A DNA stretch of 64,000 nt, taken from Planctomycetota bacterium (lineage in GTDB: Bacteria; Planctomycetota; UBA1135; GCA-002686595). The translations under genes were made by a program, and so were the position numbers. This document shows positions 44,848-53,575 of the stretch, piece after piece (the stretch's first letter is position 1; every line of letters begins with the position of its first letter). The notes beneath the pieces are model-generated. The model was not told where the DNA came from. It worked only from the letters and a program-made list of their open reading frames with translations, and did no database searches. The stretch spans positions 1 through 64,000 of the forward strand of contig JAPKBR010000007.1 in assembly GCA_028823345.1 (NCBI GenBank), written 5' to 3'.

Positions 44848-45972
44848 TCAGCCCCGTCCGGCGAATTCCGAGCGCAGGAGGGCCGCACGCAGGCGGCTAC
44901 GTTCTGAGCGATCGCTGACTTCTGCCTGCCCGCCTCGCTGCAAAGCGTGCAAATGCCCCTGCTGGATTTGCAGGGCAAGGCGATTGAGCAAGTGGGTCGA
45001 GAGGCCCTGGACCAAGCCCACATGATGACCAAAGCGGATCACCGAAAGGTGCCGCAGGGCTTCGTCAGTGCTCAGGGCACGGGCGCTGCGCAAAGCCACC
45101 ATCCCGCGGGCCACGCGATCCTTGAGGGCACTGGCACGGGCATCGAGGAGAGACTGACGCATGCGGCGCTCTGTGCGCACCACGCCGCGCACCACCACCA
45201 GCAAGCGCGCGACTAATTCGGGCTCGGAAGCTCCCAGGGTAACCTGGTTGGACATCTGATAAAGATCGCCAATGGCTTTGCTGCCTTCCCCGTGCAAACC
45301 GCGCACAGCAAGGCCCGTGTGTTGCGCCGCATGAAAGACCTTTTGCAACTCGCTGCGTACCGCACCCAACGCGGGCAGGTGAAGCATCACCGAAGCACGC
45401 ATTCCCGTACCCACATTACTGGGGCAAGCCGTTAGGTAGCCCAAGCCCGCCCGGGTGGCATAGCTCACGCGACTTTCTAATTGCCGGTCCAACTCCACCA
45501 CGCGCTCAAGAGCTTCTTCCAAAGCGAGGCCTGAGGTCAGGCATTGCAGACGAAGATGATCCTCTTCGCCAATCAGGGCGGCCAAACCCTCGTGCGCCCC
45601 AAAGGCCACCGCCTTGCCCACCAAATCCCCGGCACCGTCTCCGGAAACCAACTCACGGGTGGCCAAGCTGCGCTCAAAGAGAATTCGACGCAAGACCTCA
45701 TCGGTGTCCCCGAGGGAAACCCAGGTGGTCTCCCCTTCGAGGGCGAGGTCCAACAGCTCGCTCTTGAGGCGGTTTGGTACCTCCATGGCGCGCTCGCTGC
45801 TTAGGGTCGAACGAAAAGGCAAGCCCCGTAGGTTGCGCGCCAAGCGCACCCGACTGGAAATCACCACGTCCGCCTCCGGGCCTTGGCCCTGGAGCCAGAG
45901 GCCCGTACGGGTAGCCAAACTTTGGGGATCGGGGGGGATAGACTGCACGCTTGTGTATGGGCGGAACGCCAC
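44848..45972 (-). CDS. mcsB: McsB-type protein arginine kinase (ATP:guanido phosphotransferase family)
   Basis: This protein of up to 374 residues is a bacterial ATP:guanido phosphotransferase. VVISSRVRLARNLRGLPF, the TACPSNVGTGMRASVMLHLP block and RGLHGEGSKAIGDLYQMSNQVTLG all match McsB, which phosphorylates arginines on proteins to mark them for ClpC-ClpP degradation or to inactivate the CtsR repressor. None of the usual partners (mcsA, ctsR, clpC) is next to it. The N-terminus is uncertain: the frame opens at GTG 45972, and GTG 45948 or a TTG just downstream would remove 8-19 residues that have no match in the family. The gene follows namZ-like on the same strand with a 120-nt gap. Confidence 0.88.
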   Translation of the reverse strand: MAFRPYTSVQSIPPDPQSLATRTGLWLQGQGPEADVVISSRVRLARNLRGLPFRSTLSSERAMEVPNRLKSELLDLALEGETTWVSLGDTDEVLRRILFERSLATRELVSGDGAGDLVGKAVAFGAHEGLAALIGEEDHLRLQCLTSGLALEEALERVVELDRQLESRVSYATRAGLGYLTACPSNVGTGMRASVMLHLPALGAVRSELQKVFHAAQHTGLAVRGLHGEGSKAIGDLYQMSNQVTLGASEPELVARLLVVVRGVVRTERRMRQSLLDARASALKDRVARGMVALRSARALSTDEALRHLSVIRFGHHVGLVQGLSTHLLNRLALQIQQGHLHALQRGGQAEVSDRSERSRLRAALLRSEFAGRG

Positions 45973-46186
45973 TGAACAGGGGCCTTCCGAGTACAGGTTT
46001 TAGCACACCCCACGCCTCTGCCAAACCCCCGGCCCGATCCTAGAGGCAATCTCTGTGGATCTGGCCCGGGCAGAGGGGCACTCTCCGGCCGGATTCAGGC
46101 TCCAAATCCAGTCCGTACAACCAGAATCAGTCGGGTTCGCACTTTTCCAATGCCGCCCGGAGATTCAAGAAAGCTAGCCTTAGGGC

Positions 46187-48004
46187 ATGTTCCCGCCTGA
46201 CCCTACAACCATTGTGCTCGCCCTTCTCGGCTTGACCCTCGTGGTCTTCGTGGCTGATATGGCCCGCTACGACTTGGTGGCTCTCGGAATCGCCTGCGCC
46301 CTGGTGCTCACCGGCGTACTTGACGCAAACGAGGCTTTTGCCGGTTTTGCCTCGGAGGCCGTGATCTTGATCGGCTGCATGTTCGTGTTCAGCCATGCTT
46401 TCCAACGCTGCGGAGTAGCGGACCTTTTGAGCCGCGCCTTCCTGCGGGGCAACCATTCCAGCGAAAGAGGTCTTGTGGCTCGGGTCACGGTGCTCTCTGG
46501 CTTGCTATCAGCTGTGCTCTCCAATACCGCCGTGGTAGCCACCATGATTCCTGTTTGCAACGGGGTCAGCCGACGCAAACAGATCAGTCTGTCGCGCATC
46601 CTGATGCCCATGGCCTTCGGGAGTTTGCTCGGTGGATTGGTGACCGTCATCGCAACCTCCACCAACTTGGTGGTCAATCAAAGTCTGCGGGATGCGGGTG
46701 TCGAGCCTTTTGGCATGTTCGATTTCAGCCTCCTGGGTTTAATTCTGTTGGCCGTGGGCAGTCTCTATCTGGTGGGGCCTGGACGGAGACTTCTGCCCCG
46801 TTCCCCTGTGGGACAGTCCCTGACCGAACGCTACCAAGTGCCCCGTTTCGTCACCGAGATTTTGGTTGAGCCCAACAGCAGCCTGATCAACCGCTCGGTG
46901 GCCGAGGTCGAAGTCCTACGCAAACACGGGGTCACGGTGCTTGGGCTCGTGCGTGCCCACGGCGAGAGTCCAATTCTGGCTCCCGGCCCCTACAACCGAA
47001 TCCGCGCCGACGACACATTGATTCTGCAAGGCAGCCCTGAGGACATCTTGGCCCTCTCGGAAGAACTGCCCATGCGCGAGAAAAGCCATGTGGCTACCCA
47101 GGATTCACAACTGGTTTCAGACGATGTGCGCTTGGTGGAGGCTCTCATCCCCGCGGGCTCTTCCCTGACGGGCACGAGCCTCAAGAGCGCTGAGTTCCGC
47201 ACCAAAAGCGGACTCAACGTGGTGGCGGTCTCTAAGTCCAGCGGCGTGCAACTTGCGCGCATCAACGAAGTGGATTTGGAAGTGGGCGATACCCTGCTGT
47301 TGCAAGGGCACCAGCCAGACATCGAGCGCGCCGGAGAAGAACGCGACCTGGTAATCCTCTCAGAGGTCGCAGCGCCCAACTTTGGAAGCAAGGGCTGGAT
47401 CACGGTCGCGACCCTGGGAGCGATTCTTTTGATCGCTGCCCTCTCGCACACGATTTCTCTCGGCGCCCTCGGCTTACTCGGAGTCTTGACATTGATCGGG
47501 ACCCGGGTAGTGCGCACGGACGACGCCTATCGTTCAGTGGATTGGAGCGTGCTGGCTTTAGTGGGCGGCATGCTGGCCCTAGGCCGTGCGTTTCAGCAAG
47601 AGGTCCTGACCCCCGAACACACCGACGGGGCCGCGGGCATGATCGCCAATTCCCTGCAAGCAGGCATCCTGACTCCGCAATATCTGATGGTGCTGCTGCT
47701 GGCCAGCACGGTGCTCTTGACCCAAGTTTTGAACCACACATCCACGGCGATCATCATGACGCCCTTGGCCCTGCAGTGCGCCGAGATCGCGAGCGTCGGT
47801 CCACGCCCTTTCCTAATGGCGGTGGTCACCGGGGCCAGCTTGGCCTTCCTGTCCCCCGTGGCACACCAGGCCAACGCCATGATCATGGGACCGGGAAACT
47901 ACAAGTACCGAGACTTTCTACGGGTGGGCACGCCCCTCGCGCTTCTCCTGGGAGCCTTGGCGTCTGTGATCATCCCGGTCATGTGGCCCTTCGTGGCGGC
48001 ATAG
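46187..48004 (+). CDS. SLC13/DASS-type permease with two TrkA-C (RCK_C) domains
   Basis: The 605-residue inner-membrane transporter has an N-terminal half of about five helices, with the first hairpin signature SNTAVVATMIPVCNG and TVIATSTNLVVN. Two cytosolic RCK_C domains follow at about residues 210-295 (EILVEPNSSLINRSVAEVEVLRKHGVTVLGL) and 305-390 (ALIPAGSSLTGTSLKSAEF). The C-terminal helical half has the second signature LNHTSTAIIMTPLALQ and AFLSPVAHQANAMIMGPGNY. This layout is common in SLC13-like carriers of sulfate, dicarboxylates or related anions; the substrate here is unknown. A TAGCCT hexamer lies 6 nt before the ATG. Confidence 0.9.
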   Translation: MFPPDPTTIVLALLGLTLVVFVADMARYDLVALGIACALVLTGVLDANEAFAGFASEAVILIGCMFVFSHAFQRCGVADLLSRAFLRGNHSSERGLVARVTVLSGLLSAVLSNTAVVATMIPVCNGVSRRKQISLSRILMPMAFGSLLGGLVTVIATSTNLVVNQSLRDAGVEPFGMFDFSLLGLILLAVGSLYLVGPGRRLLPRSPVGQSLTERYQVPRFVTEILVEPNSSLINRSVAEVEVLRKHGVTVLGLVRAHGESPILAPGPYNRIRADDTLILQGSPEDILALSEELPMREKSHVATQDSQLVSDDVRLVEALIPAGSSLTGTSLKSAEFRTKSGLNVVAVSKSSGVQLARINEVDLEVGDTLLLQGHQPDIERAGEERDLVILSEVAAPNFGSKGWITVATLGAILLIAALSHTISLGALGLLGVLTLIGTRVVRTDDAYRSVDWSVLALVGGMLALGRAFQQEVLTPEHTDGAAGMIANSLQAGILTPQYLMVLLLASTVLLTQVLNHTSTAIIMTPLALQCAEIASVGPRPFLMAVVTGASLAFLSPVAHQANAMIMGPGNYKYRDFLRVGTPLALLLGALASVIIPVMWPFVAA

Positions 48005-48156
48005 GCCAGAGCAGGGGCAAACCCATACCAGTTACTGCCATTTTGATTGGGCTAAGGAGCCCACCACGGGAGTGATTCGAGACAGCAGCAAGAACTCAGA
48101 TTCCAGCTCCGGTATCGTCTGCATCTGCGAGTAAACACCTCGCTCCCCAACCATCA

Positions 48157-48185
48157 GGCGTTGCCCCAAGGAACGCCCTTTCCTT
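48157..48185 (+). terminator. Candidate terminator of the SLC13-type gene
   Basis: GGCGTT (48157-48162) and AACGCC (48172-48177) form a 6-bp stem with a 9-nt loop, followed by CTTTCCTT. It lies in the 241-nt gap between convergent genes, 150 nt past the permease stop. The rest of that gap shows nothing else. Confidence 0.4.
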
Positions 48186-48245
48186 ATGCCGCCACCAAGA
48201 TGGTTCCCCCAACCCAGATCTCTTGGGAGCGCTTGAAGAAGAGCT

Positions 48246-50060
48246 CTAAACTTCGGGCCGCTCAGGCTTGAAAACAAGCTTGAAGGCCTCAAGGCGGCTG
48301 CGCACTAACAGCCGTAGGCGCTCGATTTCCGCCCGTTGACGGGCCTCTTCTTCCCGTTGACGGACCCCTTCCGCCTGGGAATCGTTCAGGGCGGCTTCGA
48401 GGGCCTCGGCTCCCGCCTGGGTTTCCTGCAATAGACCTAGCACCTCCGTGCGGTGCTGCTGGACCTCAGTTAGGGTCAATAGAACAGCGTCACGATCGGA
48501 CGCTAGGTCTTTGATCTGCTGCCCCAGGGTCTGGGTCAGTTCTTCCTGTAGGGACCGCTCCCCACTGAGCAGTTCTCCCAGTTTCCTATTTTGTTTTTGA
48601 TTCTCAGCTAGGGAGAGTTCCAATTCCTTAACCAATTTTCCCCGGGCAGCAATCTCCGCCGCCTGGCCCTTAACCACCTGCGCCCCGGCGGCCGCTTCTC
48701 TCGCGCGCACCTGTTCCGATTCCAGCAGGCTCTCTCGCAGGCTCAACACCATCATCTCTTGGGCTTCTATGCCGGATTTCAGTTCGGTCAGGTGAGCTTG
48801 ATGCCCCTCCAGATCTGCACCAAGCTCCTGGCTGACCTTCGTCTGGGCGGCGAGTTCCAGCTCTAGCTTGGCGAGGACCTCTTGGTGACTCACCAGATCC
48901 TTGGCCTGACTCTTGATGATCGACGTCTGCTCACGGGATTCTTGCGTGCGTTGCTCGCGCTCGGCTGCAAGGGTCAACTTGTGCTCACTCAAGTCCTCGG
49001 CCGTGTCGGTTAATCGTTTCTGATGGCCCGCCAGGTCCTTGGCCTGACTCTTGACGATCGACGCCTGCTCACGGGATTCCTTCGTGCGTTGCGCGCGCTC
49101 ACCCTCAAGCGTCGCCCTGTGCTCGCTCAAGTCATCGGTCGTGTCGGTCAACCGTTTCTGATGGCCCGTCAGGTTCTTTTCGAGACCCCGGATCACTTTC
49201 TCCAAGCGTTTGATCTCGGGCTTCCAGGCGTCCTTCTCCCCGTCGAAGGCGATCACCTCAAGCCCCATGGCAAGCAGGGCTTGGGTTGCTCCCTTGGGAG
49301 CGCTCGGCCCATCGAACAAGTTCTTAACTGATGGTTCGCGGCTATTCCCTAGTGAAGCTACCACCGCGTGGCGATAGACCGCACCCCCATGGTCGCTGGA
49401 GTACATGCTGCGATTATAAAAGGCAAAGAATCTCTGGGCGAGATCGCGCAACAAGGGATCGTTGTCCAGATACAACTCAAGACACATCAACACCAACCAG
49501 CGATCCAAGTTAGCGTGGCCCACGGACATTACGCGGCCTCCAGCATCACCTAACCACTGCTCTGTTTGCGCCCGTACCGGCAATCCATACTCTCGGTGTT
49601 CAGCCAAGTAGCGATGCTTGACCCCCAGTTTATCGGCCATGAACCCCACCAGGATTTCCTCGGCCTCATCGACTTCTGGCGTGCGGTAGGGACCGGCCAA
49701 TATCACATGGCGTCCCGCCACCCGGGCGCACTCACGCACAAAGTCCTCGCGGAACTCGGGGGGCACATGCTCAAGGGTGTCGAACGCAGCAACCACGTCA
49801 AAGCTGTCGTCAAGGAAGGGCAACGCGCCACCACTGCCAAGCACCAGGTCCCTTTCATTAGAAACCTCCACGTCCACTAACTCGACACGGTCGTCGGGCA
49901 AGAACTTGCGCAACAGGGCAGTGCGACCGCCAACGTCAAGAATCCGCAGGGACCGTTTCCCGGGGCGCACACGCTCCACCAAATCCGCCACCAACTTGTA
50001 CCGTTGATACTGATCGAAGGGCAATCCTAGCAGGTCATCCATGGGAAGGGCAGAGGTCAA
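48246..50060 (-). CDS. Methyltransferase fused to a long coiled coil, candidate O-chain capping and length ruler
   Basis: This is a 604-residue two-part protein. Residues 1 to about 250 form a class I SAM methyltransferase: LRILDVGGRTALLRKF is motif I, VELVDVEVSNERD motif II, and SFDVVAAFDTLEHVP the post-motif region. From about 275 to 585 the protein is an almost uninterrupted Glu/Gln/Leu-rich coiled coil. Residues about 296-387 are two consecutive 46-residue units (GHQKRLTDT..DLSEH...) that are nearly identical, encoded by a 138-bp tandem repeat. Its ATG overlaps the ABC ATPase stop as ATGA. A methyltransferase plus coiled coil next to wzm/wzt recalls WbdD of E. coli O9a, which caps the glycan and measures its length. 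No kinase domain is visible, so the cap would be a plain methyl group. Confidence 0.82.
   Translation of the reverse strand: MTSALPMDDLLGLPFDQYQRYKLVADLVERVRPGKRSLRILDVGGRTALLRKFLPDDRVELVDVEVSNERDLVLGSGGALPFLDDSFDVVAAFDTLEHVPPEFREDFVRECARVAGRHVILAGPYRTPEVDEAEEILVGFMADKLGVKHRYLAEHREYGLPVRAQTEQWLGDAGGRVMSVGHANLDRWLVLMCLELYLDNDPLLRDLAQRFFAFYNRSMYSSDHGGAVYRHAVVASLGNSREPSVKNLFDGPSAPKGATQALLAMGLEVIAFDGEKDAWKPEIKRLEKVIRGLEKNLTGHQKRLTDTTDDLSEHRATLEGERAQRTKESREQASIVKSQAKDLAGHQKRLTDTAEDLSEHKLTLAAEREQRTQESREQTSIIKSQAKDLVSHQEVLAKLELELAAQTKVSQELGADLEGHQAHLTELKSGIEAQEMMVLSLRESLLESEQVRAREAAAGAQVVKGQAAEIAARGKLVKELELSLAENQKQNRKLGELLSGERSLQEELTQTLGQQIKDLASDRDAVLLTLTEVQQHRTEVLGLLQETQAGAEALEAALNDSQAEGVRQREEEARQRAEIERLRLLVRSRLEAFKLVFKPERPEV
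48899..49174 (-). repeat. 138-bp in-frame tandem duplication in the coiled-coil region
   Basis: The sequence CCTTGGCCTGACTCTTGA recurs at 48899 and 49037, a period of exactly 138 bp or 46 codons. Most bases match across both units and most differences are single substitutions. A third, degenerate unit may follow (KDLVSHQEVLAKL). Confidence 0.85.
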
Positions 50061-51331
50061 GACTGGGAGGTCCGGCGTTGGCCACCTTGTTCGACGGTCC
50101 AGGTTGTGGGCAGAAAGAGTAGGCCGTGTTGAATATGGCGCGCATCCACCACTTCAAAAACCGCCGCGTGTTCCCGGTGATCAATGGCCGTGGGCGCTGG
50201 CTTAGAGTGGTCGTACAAGAACGCAGTCAGGTAGTACTGGCCCTGAAGCAAGGGCAAGGATTCAAAGCTCATCTCCACGGCACCATCTTCCCCAGCCTTG
50301 ACCGGAGTCAAGTCGATGGAATCATTGCGCCAGTGATGGTTGGAGCCATTCACATAGGTCCCATCCGAGCGATAAAGCCCCAGGCCAAACACCGGCTGAG
50401 CAGAGTCTTGGTTGGCATGCCATTCCACGCGCACGGAAAATGGGTCGCCCGGTTCAAAGCTCTGGGTCTCTTGGCCATCCCTGCCCCGTAGGGTGATCTT
50501 GCCCGTGGTGATTTCTTCGGTGCCCCAGCGTGGGTATTCCGAAGACTCCCGGGCAAAAGCCGAAAGCCGCTGGTTGCCGCGCTCGTGAGCGGTTTTCAGG
50601 TATTCGTCCGCCACATCTTCCGCCGACCCTTGGCTAATCACACGGCCAGCTTCCATCAACACCACATGCTGGCACATGGTTTTGATCGAGCCGATGTCGT
50701 GGGATACAAAGACCGTGGTCTTACCCTGTTCGCGGAACTCATTCAGGCGGTTGATGCACTTGCCTCGAAAGTGTTCATCCCCCACGGACAAGGCCTCATC
50801 AATCATCAAAATGTCAGGGTCCACACTGGAAGCCACCGCAAACCCGAGGCGCACATACATACCCGAGCTATAAGTCTTGACAGGCCGGTCGATGAATTCA
50901 CCCAGCTCGCTGAAATCCACGATGGACTGGAAGCGTTCTTTGATCTCCTCGTTCTTCATGCCGAGGATCGAACAGTTCAGGAACACGTTTTCACGGCCCG
51001 AGAATTCCGGGTGAAAGCCCGCGCCCAACTCCAACAGGCTCGCCACGCGACCCTGAACCTGCAGGGTTCCTGTGGTGGGTGCGCTGATCCCGGTCAAGAG
51101 CTTCAGGAGGGTGCTCTTACCCGCACCATTCTGACCAATGATTCCCACAGTGGAACCATGTGGCACGTCGAGATACAAATCGCGCACGGCCCAAAAGTCC
51201 CGATGCCGAGGGGCACCCAAGTGCATCAGATCGTACAAGCGATGAATAGGCTTGTCGTACAGCTGATAGCACTTGCCTAGACCCTCTGCGTGGATGGCGC
51301 TGCCTGAGAGCGCTCGACTTTGATCGTTCAC
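50057..51331 (-). CDS. wzt: Polysaccharide ABC exporter ATPase with C-terminal carbohydrate-binding domain (Wzt type)
   Basis: This is a 424-residue ATPase. Walker A is GQNGAGKST (residues 66-74), the signature is YSSGMYVRLGFA as in Wzt/TagH exporters, and Walker B is DILMIDEALSVGD. After about residue 250 a beta-rich extension (ITTGKITLRGRDGQET, FSVRVEWHANQ, GLGLYRSDGTYVNGSNHHW, LLQGQYYLTAFLYD) matches the Wzt_C carbohydrate-binding region, which in studied systems recognises the terminal modification of the glycan before export. I chose GTG 51331 because it overlaps the permease TGA as GTGA; the frame back to 51439 lies inside the permease. It is followed by the capping/coiled-coil gene. 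Confidence 0.92.
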   Translation of the reverse strand: MNDQSRALSGSAIHAEGLGKCYQLYDKPIHRLYDLMHLGAPRHRDFWAVRDLYLDVPHGSTVGIIGQNGAGKSTLLKLLTGISAPTTGTLQVQGRVASLLELGAGFHPEFSGRENVFLNCSILGMKNEEIKERFQSIVDFSELGEFIDRPVKTYSSGMYVRLGFAVASSVDPDILMIDEALSVGDEHFRGKCINRLNEFREQGKTTVFVSHDIGSIKTMCQHVVLMEAGRVISQGSAEDVADEYLKTAHERGNQRLSAFARESSEYPRWGTEEITTGKITLRGRDGQETQSFEPGDPFSVRVEWHANQDSAQPVFGLGLYRSDGTYVNGSNHHWRNDSIDLTPVKAGEDGAVEMSFESLPLLQGQYYLTAFLYDHSKPAPTAIDHREHAAVFEVVDARHIQHGLLFLPTTWTVEQGGQRRTSQS

Positions 51332-52605
51332 AGCAGGTCCGGGATACGGGCTTTTTGAGAGAAGAAGAATCGACCGCTGATCGTCAACAGGATCACGGAC
51401 AACACGCCGATTCGCAGCAACAGGAGCGGATCCGGCCAAGCACCGAAGAGCAGGATTTGGCGCCAGCTATCGATGATCCAGTGCATAGGGTTGATCGTCA
51501 TCAGCCAGCCATAACCCGCTTTCGCCACCATCTCGGCGGGATAGAAGATTGGGGTGCAGAACATCCAGACCACGACGCCAACGCCTACCAGGTGTTGAGT
51601 GTCGCGCATGAAGACGTTGAGCACCGACAGAAAATAGGCCAGGCTGAGGGTAAAGATGAACTGCAGCAGCAGCATCACCGGGACCATCACCAGAGACACG
51701 GACAGGGACAAGGCTTGATACTCCTCGTCCCGCATGCGGGGCTCGGATCCACCGGCGAACGAGGGAGCCGTCCCTGCTGCCGGAGCCGGATCATCCAGCA
51801 AGGCCGCACGGAACTCATGCTGCACCTGGGGAATTTCTCCAATGAGAGCCAAGCCCCCGGGCTCCGCGCTCACGATGCGCACGATGATCTCCTCGTCCCC
51901 CTCCACCTCGCCATCGGGCAGAGGCTGCAGCAACAGGTCTACACCCCTCGCAGTAGCGGGCAAGAGGAGTTCGGTCGGACCCAAGAAATCCTGACCCAAC
52001 ACGGCCGTGCCACCGTATTCAAGAGTCACGAGCACGTCCCCCTGGTACCCACGCTCAATGGCGATGGGAACTCGCAGGATTCCCCCTTGCTCATGCTGGA
52101 TGACCGGGATGCGCTCGACAGTAACAGACCCATCTTCGTGCTGCACGGTTTCGTGGGGCACGTGGATGTAGCTCTTGGGCACCGCCACAAAGCCAAACCA
52201 ACTGACTGCGATCAGCAAAACCGGCACACCAATCATCATGTTGATCAGGCTCGACTTGACCAGGAAAGCGGGAAGCAATTCACTGGGGAAGACCACCTTT
52301 TGGATCAGGTTGGAGTTATCGATCAGGCTGCTAGTGGAGCGTGTCAATGTCTCAGCAAAGGCTTGCCAAACCACGATGCCCGCCAACATAACCAGGGCAA
52401 CCTCGGTCGCCCCCTGACTGTCACTCCAACGGGTGTTGAGCACCGTGCGAAAAACAAAGTGGTAGACCACCAAATTGATGACCGGAAAAATCAATGACCA
52501 GAAAAATCCCATACTCGAACCCACATAGCGGGCGCGGAGATCACGCTTGACGAAATCCCACAGGAGACGCCGGTTGTGCAGGAAAGATCGCAGTACGGGA
52601 AACAT
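51328..52605 (-). CDS. wzm: ABC-2 polysaccharide export permease with inserted Calx-beta-like domain (Wzm type)
   Basis: The 425-residue protein has an ABC-2 permease core of the Wzm family: LLWDFVKRDLRARYVGSSMGFFWSLIFPVINLVVY at the N-terminus, FPSELLPAFLVKSSLINMMIGVPVLLI in the middle, and FLSVLNVFMRDTQHLVGVGVVVWMFCTPIFYPAEMV, NPMHWIIDSWRQILL at the C-terminus. Ordinary members have about 260-280 residues. The excess is an insertion at about residues 143-297 between the fourth and fifth membrane segments, on the side expected to face the periplasm. Its core (about 172-272) looks like a Calx-beta domain: GGILRVPIAIERG, VLVTLEYGGTAVLGQDF and DGEVEGDEEIIVRIV. It is 18 nt downstream of the arginase gene and heads the export module. 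Confidence 0.88.
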   Translation of the reverse strand: MFPVLRSFLHNRRLLWDFVKRDLRARYVGSSMGFFWSLIFPVINLVVYHFVFRTVLNTRWSDSQGATEVALVMLAGIVVWQAFAETLTRSTSSLIDNSNLIQKVVFPSELLPAFLVKSSLINMMIGVPVLLIAVSWFGFVAVPKSYIHVPHETVQHEDGSVTVERIPVIQHEQGGILRVPIAIERGYQGDVLVTLEYGGTAVLGQDFLGPTELLLPATARGVDLLLQPLPDGEVEGDEEIIVRIVSAEPGGLALIGEIPQVQHEFRAALLDDPAPAAGTAPSFAGGSEPRMRDEEYQALSLSVSLVMVPVMLLLQFIFTLSLAYFLSVLNVFMRDTQHLVGVGVVVWMFCTPIFYPAEMVAKAGYGWLMTINPMHWIIDSWRQILLFGAWPDPLLLLRIGVLSVILLTISGRFFFSQKARIPDLL

Positions 52606-52623
52606 CGGAAGCTGCCTAGTAAC

Positions 52624-53553
52624 CTAGAGCACGCGCTTCCCCAAAGCAGATTCACAGAACTCCACGGCTACCCGCGCGGTACGGTTGCGCGTGTCGAGGA
52701 TCGGATTGATCTCGGTCATTTCAAGGCCCAATAGGCGTCCGCTTGTGGCTGCCATCTCAACCACCAGGTGGGCTTCGCGGTAAGAAACTCCACCGGGAAC
52801 CGGCGTACCCACGCCAGGAGCCACAGAAGGGTCTGCGCCATCCACATCAAAGGACAGAGAAAAACCCGCGGTGTCCTTGCAGACGATCTCAAGCGCCTCG
52901 CGCATCACCGCGTGCATGCCCCGCTCATCGATTTCGCTCATGGTGAAGCAGCGCACGCCCAACTCTCCAATCAGATCCCGTTCCCCGTCGTCGAGGGAAC
53001 GCACCCCCACCAGTACGGCGTTTCCGGGGTCCACGGCTGGAAAGCGACTCGAAATCTTGGTCAAGGGGGCGGGACCACGGCCCAACAGTGCGGCCAGGGG
53101 CATGCCATGAATGTTGCCCGAACCGGTGGTCTCCGGTGTGTTCATATCCCCATGGGCATCAAACCAGAGCAAGCCTATTTTCTCGCCTTTGGCGTGGTGA
53201 TAACTCGACAGGCCAGCGACGGAACCGACGGCCACCGAGTGGTCTCCCCCCACTACCAGCGGGAACCAGCCATCCTCAACCAATTGCTGGGTTCGGGTAT
53301 GCAAACGCTGGCAGCATTCAGCAATCTCATCTAAGAATCGTGCACAGGGGTCAGCGGGCTCCAGCAGCACCGGGTCGCGCACTTCCACATTACCCGTGTC
53401 CCGAAATTCAATGCCTAGGCCTTCGAGGGCCTTGGCGATGCCGGCGATACGAAAGGCACTGGGCCCCATGTCCACGCCACGACGGCCGCCGCCCAAGTCC
53501 ATGGGTACACCGATAAGAGCCACACGGGCAGGTTGTTTGGGGGACGCTGACAT
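52624..53553 (-). CDS. rocF: Arginase
   Basis: This 309-residue ureohydrolase splits arginine into ornithine and urea using two Mn2+ ions. All metal-ligand motifs are present: VVGGDHSVAVG, WFDAHGDMNTPETT and LSFDVDGADPSVAPGVGTPVPGG. The N-terminal VALIGVPMDLGGGRRGVDMGPSAFR and C-terminal EMTEINPILD..N.TA match true arginases rather than agmatinases. ATG 53553 is preceded by GGTGAG. The neighbours do not form an obvious arginine pathway. It lies 22 nt after the HEAT-like gene and 18 nt before wzm on the same strand. Confidence 0.95.
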   Translation of the reverse strand: MSASPKQPARVALIGVPMDLGGGRRGVDMGPSAFRIAGIAKALEGLGIEFRDTGNVEVRDPVLLEPADPCARFLDEIAECCQRLHTRTQQLVEDGWFPLVVGGDHSVAVGSVAGLSSYHHAKGEKIGLLWFDAHGDMNTPETTGSGNIHGMPLAALLGRGPAPLTKISSRFPAVDPGNAVLVGVRSLDDGERDLIGELGVRCFTMSEIDERGMHAVMREALEIVCKDTAGFSLSFDVDGADPSVAPGVGTPVPGGVSYREAHLVVEMAATSGRLLGLEMTEINPILDTRNRTARVAVEFCESALGKRVL

Positions 53554-53575
53554 GAAAATTAGCTCACCTGGAATC

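Noticed and set aside
48032-48292. 86-codon minus-strand frame overlapping the end of the coiled-coil gene
   Set aside because: Shares sequence with the 3' end of the methyltransferase gene in another frame and has no start signal or family match.
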